Assembly (NCBI RefSeq): GCF_000368065.1
Contig: NZ_KB851200.1
Coordinates: 1,667,204-1,731,203 of the forward strand
Reading direction: 5' to 3'
Length of the DNA stretch: 64,000 nucleotides
Source of the DNA: Acinetobacter seifertii
GTDB lineage: Bacteria; Pseudomonadota; Gammaproteobacteria; Pseudomonadales; Moraxellaceae
Shown: in pieces, positions 38,783 to 47,262 of the stretch
Layout of the letters: the number at the start of each line of letters is the position of its first letter
Numbering within the stretch: the stretch's first letter is position 1
Notes under the pieces: model-generated
What the model was told of the DNA's origin: nothing
Database searches by the model: none
What the model saw: the letters and a program-made list of their open reading frames with translations, nothing else
Program-made: the position numbers and the translations under genes

Positions 38783-40602
38783 ATAGAAACTTCCCCAACA
38801 TTTTTACTAACAACACTTTGAGCGGTTTGATTGAGTGACTGTATATAGGCTCGCCAGCCTCCAAAATGGCTAATATCGGTTGCATCTTGAATGGCATACG
38901 CTTCACAAATAAAGCCTTTGACCCATATGCCATCTTTTAATTTGAGGTTCCCAATGCCAAGTGGTGCGGGCACTTCAGCTACAATGGCTCCAAAATTTGC
39001 TAAAGGAACATCCCACACTTCGACTTCAATTGATGTCCCTGCTGCATCACATTGCAGCCCCGGCTTTGGTGGCGTAGTATTTTTTAAGGCAAAGAGTTTA
39101 TAAGTGTCTGCAGTCTGAGTTTTCTTAAGCAAAGTAGCATTGCGGCTAGTGAGCTGAAAATTAAGTGGCATGCCTGTTAAGTGTGCTCCCACTACAGCAA
39201 GCTGCACTGAATGATTCGAGTGGATGTTTATACTTTTTTGATAGTGTTGAGTTGATTTACCCAAGCTCAGAGATGTTTCGATTTGCCAAAGCTGCGCAAA
39301 ATTAGCGAGTGCCTGATCGTGCCAAGCTGGTGCAATAAAGGTTACCCCGTTTGGTAGGCCGTCTTCACGGAGTACATTGGGTAAGGCTAAAGCCGAAAGA
39401 TCAGTAAAATTTACAAAGTTGGTATAGGCCCCCATGTGCGCATTTTTAGTCAACGGGTCGGCTTCAACTTCGGCAATGGTGTAAATGGTTGGCGCCGTCG
39501 GAACCATCAAGGCATCAAAAGGTTGTAAAGCCAAATTAATTTTTCGAGCCAGAACGGCGCGGTTATATTCTGCTTGAAGTGCATCTGTTGCCTTGAATTT
39601 ATCTGCCTGTGCAATAATTTGAGCAATGACTGGATGAGCCTTTTCACGTGTTGTCATGCGTTCAACGGCGACTGTTCTTTCCGCTACCCAAGCATCGTTA
39701 TACAGTGCAGCAGCAAGCTCATTAAACGCACTGAAATCAATACTATCAACGTCATAGCCTAGTTTTTTTAAGCGCTCGACTGCAACTAAAAAGGCTTTTT
39801 CAGATTCCAGATCTCCATAAAACTCAAGCTGAGCTGGAATGGCAATTTTTCTTTTAGAAAATTGAGTCGGTACATTGGCTGGATGTACTCGTGAATATTC
39901 ATCTGTTTCATCGTAACCCTGCATTAAACTGGCAACTGTCCAAGCATCATCAATATGCGGCGCAAAAATAGAAATGACATCAATAGTTCGACAGGCAGGA
40001 ATTAAACCTGTGGTAGAAAACCAGCCCTTTGTCGGCTTAAGGCCCACAATATTGTTATGACCCGCAGGAACACGCCCTGACCCTGCCGTGTCTGTCCCTA
40101 AACTAAAAGGTACAATACCGTTGGCAACCACCACCGAAGAACCTGAGCTTGAACCACCACTAATATATTCAGGGTTAAAACTATTTTTTACTGCACCGTA
40201 TGGAGAGCGAACGCCAACCAACCCAGTCGCAAACTGATCGAGGTTGGTTTTACCGACGACAATCGCCCCAGCTTTTTTCAGCTTGGCAACTACAGCAGCA
40301 TCTTGTGTGGCTAAATATTGAACTTCTTTACAAGCAGCAGTGGTATGAAAGCCAGCGACATCAATATTGTCTTTGACTGCAAACGGCACACCGTATAGAG
40401 GTAAGTCAGCAATATTCTGATCTTTTAAAACATCAATTTGAGCCTGAATCTGCTCGTTCGATGCAATTTCAATCCATGCATGATCATCATTTTTAATTTC
40501 TGCAACGTAACTAATCAGATCTTCAAGATGGATTTGCCCATTTTGATATGCTGTTTTCCAGTCTTGAATAGTCCATAAATTTTTCAACACGCTACTCCTC
40601 AT
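38779..40602 (-). CDS. atzF: allophanate hydrolase
   Basis: 607 residues. Amidase-signature domain about 1-450: catalytic lysine in VPFAVKDNID, then GGSSSGSSVVVA with cis-Ser and the nucleophile in TDTAGSGRVP. The C-terminal domain (about 470-600, LTGMPLNFQLTSRNA, SIEVEVWDVPLANFG) is typical of AtzF rather than other amidases. It converts allophanate to ammonia and carbon dioxide, the last step after guanidine carboxylase and the DUF1989 deiminase. The start at 40602 follows the NikR-like stop directly. Cytoplasmic. Confidence 0.93.
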   Translation of the reverse strand: MRSSVLKNLWTIQDWKTAYQNGQIHLEDLISYVAEIKNDDHAWIEIASNEQIQAQIDVLKDQNIADLPLYGVPFAVKDNIDVAGFHTTAACKEVQYLATQDAAVVAKLKKAGAIVVGKTNLDQFATGLVGVRSPYGAVKNSFNPEYISGGSSSGSSVVVANGIVPFSLGTDTAGSGRVPAGHNNIVGLKPTKGWFSTTGLIPACRTIDVISIFAPHIDDAWTVASLMQGYDETDEYSRVHPANVPTQFSKRKIAIPAQLEFYGDLESEKAFLVAVERLKKLGYDVDSIDFSAFNELAAALYNDAWVAERTVAVERMTTREKAHPVIAQIIAQADKFKATDALQAEYNRAVLARKINLALQPFDALMVPTAPTIYTIAEVEADPLTKNAHMGAYTNFVNFTDLSALALPNVLREDGLPNGVTFIAPAWHDQALANFAQLWQIETSLSLGKSTQHYQKSINIHSNHSVQLAVVGAHLTGMPLNFQLTSRNATLLKKTQTADTYKLFALKNTTPPKPGLQCDAAGTSIEVEVWDVPLANFGAIVAEVPAPLGIGNLKLKDGIWVKGFICEAYAIQDATDISHFGGWRAYIQSLNQTAQSVVSKNVGEVSI

Positions 40603-41037
40603 TTAATCATTTTGCTGTATCGGCGGCATCACGGCATCCATCAGTTCTAAATGCCCTTTAATCACCCCTTTCAGCACAATAAATTGCTGGCTAATTTGTC
40701 TAAGCTCAGAACTCGCGCCCTGCATTAACATGACTTGCAATATCTTTTGTTGGTCAAGTTGAATATGAAGTGAACTAATCACCTGCGCTAAAAACTGTTG
40801 TTGTAAATCGACCAATTGATTACGCAAGGTCATTTGGCTCGCGTCATAAAGTAGCGTTAATGTGCCCACCATGACTTCATTAGCCTGCGCCTGCTCTGCA
40901 ATCAGGTGTTTATTAATCATGTCGACAATCGCTTGCGAGCGGCTTTCATAGTTCTGCTCGACAATTTTTTGATCGAGAGCATTGAGGGTCGTTTCAGGTA
41001 CGGTAATACTGATTCGAGCCAACTTTTGTTTTGCCAC
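40603..41037 (-). CDS. NikR-like ribbon-helix-helix/ACT regulator lacking nickel ligands
   Basis: 144 residues from GTG 41037, which has AAAGGA upstream and gives the NikR-like start AKQKLARISITVPETTLNALD; a longer frame to 41100 is not needed. Residues 1-45 are a ribbon-helix-helix domain (SRSQAIVDMINKHL); about 54-135 is the ACT-type NikR domain (VGTLTLLYD, VLKGVIKGHLELMD). Aligned by eye with E. coli NikR, ligand positions H76, H87, H89 and C95 correspond to Q80, H91, Q93 and I99, so three of four are missing. It probably no longer senses nickel. It sits in an operon with allophanate hydrolase, and three NikR-shaped sites mark the guanidine genes. Confidence 0.85.
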   Translation of the reverse strand: MAKQKLARISITVPETTLNALDQKIVEQNYESRSQAIVDMINKHLIAEQAQANEVMVGTLTLLYDASQMTLRNQLVDLQQQFLAQVISSLHIQLDQQKILQVMLMQGASSELRQISQQFIVLKGVIKGHLELMDAVMPPIQQND

Positions 41038-41041
41038 AGTC

Positions 41042-41167
41042 TTATCCTTTTGTTTTAGGCAGCTGATTGTTTTGCTTGATATATACGCCTGCACGTACAC
41101 TAAGCAATTCGACTAAAAAGGCTTTTAAAGTTGGCTTTGGTTGAACCACAGGTTTTACATCGTTCAT
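41042..41167 (-). CDS. 41-residue small protein, first gene of the regulator-atzF operon
   Basis: ATG 41167 has AGAGGT at proper spacing and the frame ends TAA at 41042, four bases before the GTG of the NikR-like gene, whose ribosome site AAAGGA lies inside this frame. The peptide starts MNDVKPVVQPKPTLKAFLVE and ends with a basic QLPKTKG; a central amphipathic stretch (LKAFLVELLSVRAGVYI) could be a helix. Family not recognised. Coupled spacing and a good start site argue that it is translated. It could be a leader peptide or a small partner protein. Confidence 0.55.
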   Translation of the reverse strand: MNDVKPVVQPKPTLKAFLVELLSVRAGVYIKQNNQLPKTKG

Positions 41168-41184
41168 ATCGCACCTCTAGCTTG

Positions 41185-41212
41185 GTATTACCAAATTCAG
41201 TTTTTGTATTAC
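41185..41212. promoter_or_regulatory. 28-bp NikR-like operator at its own operon
   Basis: Plus strand GTATTAC-N14-GTATTAC. GTAWTAC is close to self-complementary, so direct and inverted reading give the same outline. It starts at the predicted transcription start (about 41212) and extends downstream, which fits autorepression. Confidence 0.7.
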
Positions 41213-41221
41213 TAATAAGAG

Positions 41222-41238
41222 ATGCAGAAAATGTGCCA
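41222..41238 (-). promoter_or_regulatory. sigma-54 (-24/-12) promoter of the regulator-atzF operon
   Basis: TGGCACATTTTCTGCAT on the minus strand; GG and GC are exactly ten bases apart, one mismatch (CTGC for TTGC). The predicted start is near 41212, about 45 bases before the first ATG. Confidence 0.65.
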
Positions 41239-41292
41239 GTTTTAAAGCGTGGTTTTGATAGGCTTGGTAGGAATTTATGAGTGTTTTTTGGG

Positions 41293-41324
41293 CAAAAAAA
41301 AGCCCCATGCACAGGGATGGGGCT
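41293..41324 (-). terminator. Rho-independent terminator (minus strand)
   Basis: Stem AGCCCCAT/ATGGGGCT followed on the minus strand by seven to eight T. It ends the gene at 41339-41878 and insulates the sigma-54 promoter downstream. Confidence 0.88.
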
Positions 41325-41338
41325 ATCTCTTTTAATCC

Positions 41339-41878
41339 TTAGTTATGTTTCAATAAATCATTCTGATTAAAAAGGAATCCATCTTTAGGTGCCTCTATCT
41401 TTATATTATTTATTAGAGTTTTAAAATCATTAATTGCTTTATTTGTATCGTTACCTTCTCCCTCATATGTCACTAAGACAACTCCAGCATTAGTACCTGA
41501 TGAAGCACTGATAAGAAAACGTTTATTAAAGTTGGTTGTAAAAACATTAGCTTGATAATTCATACCACTACTCAATGGAATATTAATATCCTCATTAACC
41601 AATCTTACCCCTTTCATTTTTACTAGTCCTTGTTTCGGAATTTGTAAAGAAGCAACCAGATATTGCATACCTTCTTCTATACCTTTGGGATAATATATTG
41701 AAATTATAATTGCCTGTTTACTCTCCTGTTTTATTGCAATAAGTTCTCCATTTTGACCTTTGCTAATATCCCAGTGATCTTTTAAATTAACTACAATATT
41801 TTTATATTTTACTTCTTGAGCGTAAGCCGGAGTAAGTAAATGAAAAAAAATAAGTGATAGTAATAATATTCTCTTCAT
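41339..41878 (-). CDS. exported protein of unknown function
   Basis: 179 residues. Signal peptide about 1-20 (LLLSLIFFHLLTPAYAQ, cleavage after AYA). The mature part (YKNIVVNLKDHWDISKG, IIISIYYPKG, VLVTYEGEG) looks like a PsbP/MogI-type alpha-beta fold but I do not recognise a family with confidence. Periplasmic. Single gene with its own terminator. No link to the guanidine genes is apparent. Confidence 0.7.
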   Translation of the reverse strand: MKRILLLSLIFFHLLTPAYAQEVKYKNIVVNLKDHWDISKGQNGELIAIKQESKQAIIISIYYPKGIEEGMQYLVASLQIPKQGLVKMKGVRLVNEDINIPLSSGMNYQANVFTTNFNKRFLISASSGTNAGVVLVTYEGEGNDTNKAINDFKTLINNIKIEAPKDGFLFNQNDLLKHN

Positions 41879-41964
41879 AATAATTTCCTTTTTTTATTCA
41901 TGAAGAATAATATTAAATATCACTAAAATAGTCTAATCTATTCAATAATTTAATATTTTTATTC

Positions 41965-42318
41965 TTATGCCTGATTAATCATCGTATGTGCCCATAGCGA
42001 TAAAGACTCTAGAACAGGTTTAAAAGACTGGCCTAATTCCGTCATTTCATAGACCACTTTAATCGGTGCTTTTTCACCATAAACGGTTCGAGATATTAAG
42101 CCACTTTGCTCTAATTGCTTAAGTTGAAGGCTTAAGGTCATTTCTGTAATAGTGGGCATTAATTGATTGATTTCATTAAAACGTTTTGGCCCATCTTTTA
42201 AGTAATACAAAATAACGCCTTTCCATTTTCCACCCACCAAATCCATAGCCATACTGATATGACATGGATACGTTATTCCATTCATGCTGATTTCACATTT
42301 ATTTTCAGTATTTGCCAT
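41965..42318 (-). CDS. HxlR-family transcriptional regulator
   Basis: 117 residues from ATG 42318 (GGTGG upstream); an in-frame GTG at 42330 is less likely. HxlR winged-helix features: a near-N-terminal cysteine in YPCHISMAMDLVGGKWKGVIL, FNEINQLMPTITEMTLSLQLKQLE and a C-terminal SLSLWAH. Such proteins often sense electrophiles or aldehydes via the cysteine. Divergent from the quinone-reductase-like gene at 42411, its likely target, with palindromic sequence between them. Confidence 0.88.
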   Translation of the reverse strand: MANTENKCEISMNGITYPCHISMAMDLVGGKWKGVILYYLKDGPKRFNEINQLMPTITEMTLSLQLKQLEQSGLISRTVYGEKAPIKVVYEMTELGQSFKPVLESLSLWAHTMINQA

Positions 42319-42361
42319 TTTTAACGCCACCTATCAACTTTGATAGTTATTGTACACCCAA

Positions 42362-42378
42362 ACTATAAAAATTATAGT
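42362..42378. promoter_or_regulatory. candidate HxlR operator
   Basis: ACTATAA-AAA-TTATAGT, a perfect interrupted palindrome between the divergent HxlR and oxidoreductase genes. A related CTATCAA/TTGATAG palindrome lies slightly upstream (about 42329-42344). Confidence 0.5.
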
Positions 42379-42410
42379 GACTATGATTTTTATAGCTACA
42401 AGGCATTATT

Positions 42411-42947
42411 ATGGCTTTACTTATTTTGGCCCATCCCTACTACACTCAATCAATTGCAAATAAAACGATAGTGAATGAACTTATAAAAACCTATCCGGAC
42501 CTTGAAGTCCGAGATATTTTTCAGCTTTATCCAGACTATAAAATTGACGTCAGCGCTGAACAAGAAGCGTTGTTACGCCACGACACGATCATTCTGCAAT
42601 ATCCAATGTTCTGGTTTAATATGCCGGCAATTTTGAAGTTATGGTTTGATGAAGTTTTTACTTATCAGTTTGCTTATGGCTCTCAAGGCGACAAATTAAA
42701 AGATAAAAAAGTCATTATTAGTATGACAGTCGGGCAAAAAGAAGCAGATATGGTAAATGAACGAGAAAACTTAATTGATAGCTTTTTAAAAGCGGTTCAA
42801 TATTCAATTCAATATACGCAAATGCAGTTAAGCAGCACATTCTTGCTTTACGAAGTTTCTCCGTTATCAGGTCATTCAGAGTCTGAAATTAAGTTAAAAG
42901 CGGTTGAACATGGTCTTGAAGTATTAAAGCATTTGACCGAAGCATAA
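42411..42947 (+). CDS. NAD(P)H-dependent oxidoreductase, flavodoxin fold (KefF/MdaB-like)
   Basis: 178 residues. FMN-binding fold with LLILAHPYYTQSIANK at the N-terminus, ILQYPMFWFNMPAILKLWFDEVFTYQFAYG in part, and the dimer segment ISMTVGQKE. Related to KefF/quinone reductases that detoxify quinones or electrophiles using NAD(P)H. Divergent from an HxlR regulator, a typical stress-response pairing. Ends at a bidirectional terminator. Confidence 0.87.
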   Translation: MALLILAHPYYTQSIANKTIVNELIKTYPDLEVRDIFQLYPDYKIDVSAEQEALLRHDTIILQYPMFWFNMPAILKLWFDEVFTYQFAYGSQGDKLKDKKVIISMTVGQKEADMVNERENLIDSFLKAVQYSIQYTQMQLSSTFLLYEVSPLSGHSESEIKLKAVEHGLEVLKHLTEA

Positions 42948-42948
42948 G

Positions 42949-42983
42949 AAAAAGAGAGCATCAATATCGATGCTCTCTTTTTA
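42949..42983. terminator. bidirectional Rho-independent terminator
   Basis: Stem AAAGAGAGCATC (42951-42962) / GATGCTCTCTTT (42969-42980), T-run on the plus side and A-rich flank on the other. Ends the oxidoreductase gene and the guanidine carboxylase operon. Confidence 0.88.
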
Positions 42984-42985
42984 AT

Positions 42986-45900
42986 TTAGGCCACAGGTGC
43001 CAAGGTAAATAATACTTGTCCTGTTTTTACGGTTTGACCTTTTTCAATGGTAATGGTTTCTACCTTCATGCGTTCAGGCGCAATAATTGGAATTTCAATT
43101 TTCATTGCCTCAATTACTGCAAGGGTCGCACCTTCTTCAACTATATCTCCCGATGCACATTCGATTTTCCATATTGAGCCCGGCATGTGTGATTCGACTG
43201 CACAGCCCCCTTCAGGGATCATCACGGTTTCACCTTCATCAACAGCATCTAGACTTTCAGAAATATATTCTTGCAAGCCCGCTTCGTGCCAACGGCGGCG
43301 CTCAGCCTCAAAGTTAGCTTGTTGCATATCTTTAAAGGCTTGAATGCTGTCTTGATGCGTCTTTAAAAACTCGTTGTATTCTTTTAGGTTGAGCACGCCC
43401 TCTTCAATGCGAAGTTTTAGTCGGCCCGCCTTAAAGTCTTCACGCATTTGTAAAAGTTCAGCCTCAGAAACTTCATAAAACTTCACTTGGTCAAAAAAGC
43501 GTAATAACCACGGTTTACCTTCTTCGAAGTCGGCATTTTTACGGTAACGACTCCACATTTGAGTGGTACGACCAACAAACTGGTAGCCACCCGGCCCTTC
43601 CATGCCGTATACACACATATAAGCACCGCCAATGCCGACCGCATTTTCAGGTGTCCAAGTTCGCGCAGGGTTATATTTTGTGGTGACTAAACGTTGGCGT
43701 GGGTCCAGTGGTGTGGCAACGGGTGCACCTAAATACACATCACCTAAACCCATCACCAAATAGTTTGCGCTATAAACCACATCTTTAACTGCTTGCTTGG
43801 AAGCTAAGCCGTTAATACGGCGAATAAACTCGACGTTATCTGGGCACCATGGCGCATCTGGTCGAACAATTTGTGTGTAGCGCTCAGTTGCAAGTTGGGT
43901 TTGTGAATCTTCCCAAGCCAAAGGCAAATAGACCGTCCGTGAAGGCACCTGCATATTTTGAATATCAGGTAACTCGGCTTCTGCTTGTTGAAGTTTCTCT
44001 AAAAGCTCCAGTTGATCGAGTTGAATTGAATCAAAATGAATTTGCAGTGAACGGATACCCGGTGTTAAGTCGATAATGCCCTGAATGTTTTGATCTTTGA
44101 CCCATTGCATAAGCGCATGAATACGGAAGCGTAAATTTAAATCGAGTACTAACTCGCCATATTCCACCAGTAAATAGCTATTTCCTGCTGGTCGATAGGT
44201 CACGCTTGGTAAATCATCTTCACTGTCTAAAGTGGCTAAAACGGCATCTTTTAAAGTGTCGGGTTCTGCTTGAATGATTGGATTAAAATCGATCTGAGTC
44301 GTATCAGCCGTGGTTAAGCTTTGATGATATTTTTGGTCGAGTGCTTTTGCTTGCGCGTAACTCACAGGCACAAATTTGACATTATCGCCGGCTTTCAGCT
44401 GCCCGATTTTCCAAAGCTCAGAATGAATCACTACCGCAGGGCAAACAAAGCCACCTAAGCTTGGACCATCCGGCCCCAAAATAATTGGCATATCGCCCGT
44501 AAAATCAATTGCACCAATGGCATAAGCATTGTCGTGAATATTGGAAGGATGTAAGCCTGCCTCACCACCGTCTTCACGTGCCCACTCAGGTTTTGGCCCA
44601 ATTAAACGAATGCCTGTACGGCTTGAGTTATAGTGAATTTCAAACTCATTGGCAAAGAAGGTATCAATATCTTGTTTGGTGAAAAAATCTGGCGCGCCAT
44701 GTGGCCCATACATGACAGCAATTTCCCAGTTTTGGGTAAAGCTTGGAATTTGTGCTTGAGCTAAAGCCGTGGTCGATTGAGCGGAATATTCAGTAATCGG
44801 CAGCATATCACCAACTAATAAATTACGGCCTGCATGCCCACCAAACTGCCCTAAAGTGAAAGTTGCCTGTGACCCTAAATAGTCAGGAACATCAAAACCA
44901 CCTTTCACACCTATATAGCTACGGCAACCTGAACGGATAAGTCCACATTTTAAAACTTGGCCTTTTTTTACATTGACGGTTTGCCACATCGGCACAAGTT
45001 CGCCATCAAGTTTTGAAGGCATATCACCGCCCGTAATGACAATTTGGCTATCGCAGTGAAACTTTAAAGTTGGCCCTTGCAAGGTACATTCAAGCCCTGC
45101 GGTATTTGGTTCATTGGCCAAAAGCTGGTTTGCCACAGTTAAACTGAGTGGGTCTATGGCACCTGATGGTGGTACACCAACATCCCAATAACCTAACCGA
45201 CCTGTTACATCTTGAATGGCAGTTTGAATACCAGCTTGCAACACCTCAATTTTTTGAGTTTTCCATTCAAACGTATTTAAAAATCGAGTGGTTTGAGTAC
45301 CTAAAGCAAACACATCACAAGCAATAATGTTTTGTAAATATTCAAGATTGGTTTCAATCCCTGCCACTTGTGTGTTGGCAAGACTAAAACTCATTGCCTG
45401 TATGGCTTGGTCCCGTGTTGCAGCAGTCACAATGATTTTGGCAATCATTGGGTCATAAAAAGATGACACCGTTGAACCTGTTTCTACCCATGTTTCGACT
45501 CGTGCTTGCGGGTCAAATTTAACATGTGTGAGTAAGCCTGCACTCGGCTGGAACTGTTTAATTGGGTCTTCGGCATAAAGACGAACCTGAATGGAATGTC
45601 CTGTTGGCTCTAACTTTTCAGTCGGTGCTGACCAGTCACCGCTTGCCAAAGTAACCATCCACTCAACTAAGTCGACACCAAACACTTGCTCAGTCACGCC
45701 GTGCTCGACTTGCAAACGTGTATTGACCTCTAAGAAATAAAATTCTTGAGTTTCGGTATCCATGACAAACTCAACTGTGCCTGCCGAACGGTAGTTCACC
45801 GACTGCATGAGTTGAATTGCAACTTTTTGAAGATAGTCGCGTTGCTGTTCATTTAAGTGTGGCGCAGGTGTTTCTTCAATCACCTTTTGATTACGACGTT

Positions 45901-46591
45901 GCACCGAACAATCACGCTCACCCAACGCTAAAACTTGTCCTTGCCCATCACCAAAAATTTGTACTTCGATATGGCGTGCGTGTTGTACAAATTTCTCTAA
46001 ATACAAACCTGCATCTTTAAAATTCACCTGCGCCAAATAAGATACGGTTTGGTAGGCATCTTTTAATTCAGTTTCATTCCAGACCAGACGCATACCAATA
46101 CCACCGCCACCCGCGGTACTTTTCAGCATGACTGGATAACCAATACGGGCTGCCTCAGTTAGGGCTTCAGCTTCATCAGCAAGTAATGAACTGCCCGGAA
46201 GTAAAGGCACATTGCTTTTAATAGCGAGTTCACGTGCAGTATGTTTTAAACCAAAATCGAGCATTTGGCTTGAAGTTGGCCCAATAAAGGCAATTCCTTG
46301 GCTTTCGCATAAATCACAAAACTCGGCATTTTCAGACAAAAAACCATAACCGGGGTGAATGGCTTCTGCTCCCGACTGTTTTGCTACTTCAAGGATTTTT
46401 TCAATATTTAAATAGCTTTGATGGGCAGGTGCAGGACCAATCAAGAAAGCTTCATCGGCCAAAGTCACATGTAACGAGTCACGGTCGGCTTCGGAATAAA
46501 CTGCAACCGAAGCGATCCCGAGTTTTTTAAGGGTACGAATTACACGACAGGCAATTGCACCGCGGTTGGCAATTAGAACTTTTTTAAACAT
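42986..46591 (-). CDS. guanidine/urea carboxylase (biotin-dependent)
   Basis: 1201 residues. Order: biotin carboxylase (about 1-450, IANRGAIACRVIR, SAGGGGIGMRL, EVNTRLQVEHGVTE); KipA-like (AHS2) domain about 460-780; KipI-like (AHS1) domain about 820-1050; biotinyl domain at the end with EAMKIEI carrying the biotin lysine. Carboxylates guanidine (or urea) with ATP and bicarbonate. Guanidine is the more likely substrate: the operon has a guanidine-I riboswitch and two DUF1989 proteins that deiminate carboxyguanidine to allophanate. Third gene of the operon, two bases after the second DUF1989 gene. Confidence 0.93.
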   Translation of the reverse strand: MFKKVLIANRGAIACRVIRTLKKLGIASVAVYSEADRDSLHVTLADEAFLIGPAPAHQSYLNIEKILEVAKQSGAEAIHPGYGFLSENAEFCDLCESQGIAFIGPTSSQMLDFGLKHTARELAIKSNVPLLPGSSLLADEAEALTEAARIGYPVMLKSTAGGGGIGMRLVWNETELKDAYQTVSYLAQVNFKDAGLYLEKFVQHARHIEVQIFGDGQGQVLALGERDCSVQRRNQKVIEETPAPHLNEQQRDYLQKVAIQLMQSVNYRSAGTVEFVMDTETQEFYFLEVNTRLQVEHGVTEQVFGVDLVEWMVTLASGDWSAPTEKLEPTGHSIQVRLYAEDPIKQFQPSAGLLTHVKFDPQARVETWVETGSTVSSFYDPMIAKIIVTAATRDQAIQAMSFSLANTQVAGIETNLEYLQNIIACDVFALGTQTTRFLNTFEWKTQKIEVLQAGIQTAIQDVTGRLGYWDVGVPPSGAIDPLSLTVANQLLANEPNTAGLECTLQGPTLKFHCDSQIVITGGDMPSKLDGELVPMWQTVNVKKGQVLKCGLIRSGCRSYIGVKGGFDVPDYLGSQATFTLGQFGGHAGRNLLVGDMLPITEYSAQSTTALAQAQIPSFTQNWEIAVMYGPHGAPDFFTKQDIDTFFANEFEIHYNSSRTGIRLIGPKPEWAREDGGEAGLHPSNIHDNAYAIGAIDFTGDMPIILGPDGPSLGGFVCPAVVIHSELWKIGQLKAGDNVKFVPVSYAQAKALDQKYHQSLTTADTTQIDFNPIIQAEPDTLKDAVLATLDSEDDLPSVTYRPAGNSYLLVEYGELVLDLNLRFRIHALMQWVKDQNIQGIIDLTPGIRSLQIHFDSIQLDQLELLEKLQQAEAELPDIQNMQVPSRTVYLPLAWEDSQTQLATERYTQIVRPDAPWCPDNVEFIRRINGLASKQAVKDVVYSANYLVMGLGDVYLGAPVATPLDPRQRLVTTKYNPARTWTPENAVGIGGAYMCVYGMEGPGGYQFVGRTTQMWSRYRKNADFEEGKPWLLRFFDQVKFYEVSEAELLQMREDFKAGRLKLRIEEGVLNLKEYNEFLKTHQDSIQAFKDMQQANFEAERRRWHEAGLQEYISESLDAVDEGETVMIPEGGCAVESHMPGSIWKIECASGDIVEEGATLAVIEAMKIEIPIIAPERMKVETITIEKGQTVKTGQVLFTLAPVA

Positions 46592-46593
46592 GC

Positions 46594-47247
46594 TTACACC
46601 CCTTCCGCTTCACGGACAACCAGTTGAATTTTGGTTGGGTTATAGGCGTTACATGGGTTATTGAGCTGTGGACAGTTGGAAATTAAAACAATCAGATCCA
46701 TTTCTGCCCGAACTTCTACATATTTCCCCGGCCCTGAAATTCCATCATCAAATTTAAGCTGTCCGTCTGGTGTCACAGGCACATTCATAAAAAAGTTAAT
46801 GTTTGGGCCGATGTGACGGACATTTAAGCCATGCTTTTTTGCAATCGGGTGTTTTGCCAAGGCATACATAAAGTTGTTACGGCAACTATGCATTGGGTAC
46901 GTTTCATGTGCATAACGAACCGTATTACTTTCACAAGAACAAGCCCCGCCAATGGTGTCATGGCGACCACAGTTATCATCATGAATGACGGCAATTGGAC
47001 GGCCAAAGTTACTATAGAGCTTGGTGCCTTTTTCTAAATAAATCTGTTGATTGATGGCCAAAGTATCCATTGCGCTATAACGCTCAGTTGGGTTTTCGGC
47101 GCTCATAAACAAAGTATCGACCGCTTGGTTACCCTCCAGATCAATAATTCGAAAATATTGGCCTTTTTTAACCTCGCACATCCACGCTTCACCCGCAGGA
47201 CAAACTTCATTTAAAACTGCTTTTTCAAATGATTGTAAAACTGTCAT
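46594..47247 (-). CDS. DUF1989 protein, carboxyguanidine deiminase subunit (urea carboxylase-associated)
   Basis: 217 residues. EVKKGQYFRIIDLEGNQAVDTLF, then a cysteine cluster DDNCGRHDTIGGACSCESNTV and NPCNAYNPT at the end are family features; the cysteines and histidines likely bind zinc. Known as one half of the CgdAB heteromer, which converts carboxyguanidine to allophanate. Lies between the other DUF1989 gene and the carboxylase. Which of the two is CgdA and which CgdB I cannot assign with certainty. Confidence 0.88.
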   Translation of the reverse strand: MTVLQSFEKAVLNEVCPAGEAWMCEVKKGQYFRIIDLEGNQAVDTLFMSAENPTERYSAMDTLAINQQIYLEKGTKLYSNFGRPIAVIHDDNCGRHDTIGGACSCESNTVRYAHETYPMHSCRNNFMYALAKHPIAKKHGLNVRHIGPNINFFMNVPVTPDGQLKFDDGISGPGKYVEVRAEMDLIVLISNCPQLNNPCNAYNPTKIQLVVREAEGV

Positions 47248-47262
47248 GATGCTTCTCCTGAT

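Noticed and set aside
42986..46591. Plain urea carboxylase for urea use
   Set aside because: Domain architecture alone cannot separate urea from guanidine, but the guanidine-I riboswitch and two DUF1989 genes in the operon favour guanidine.
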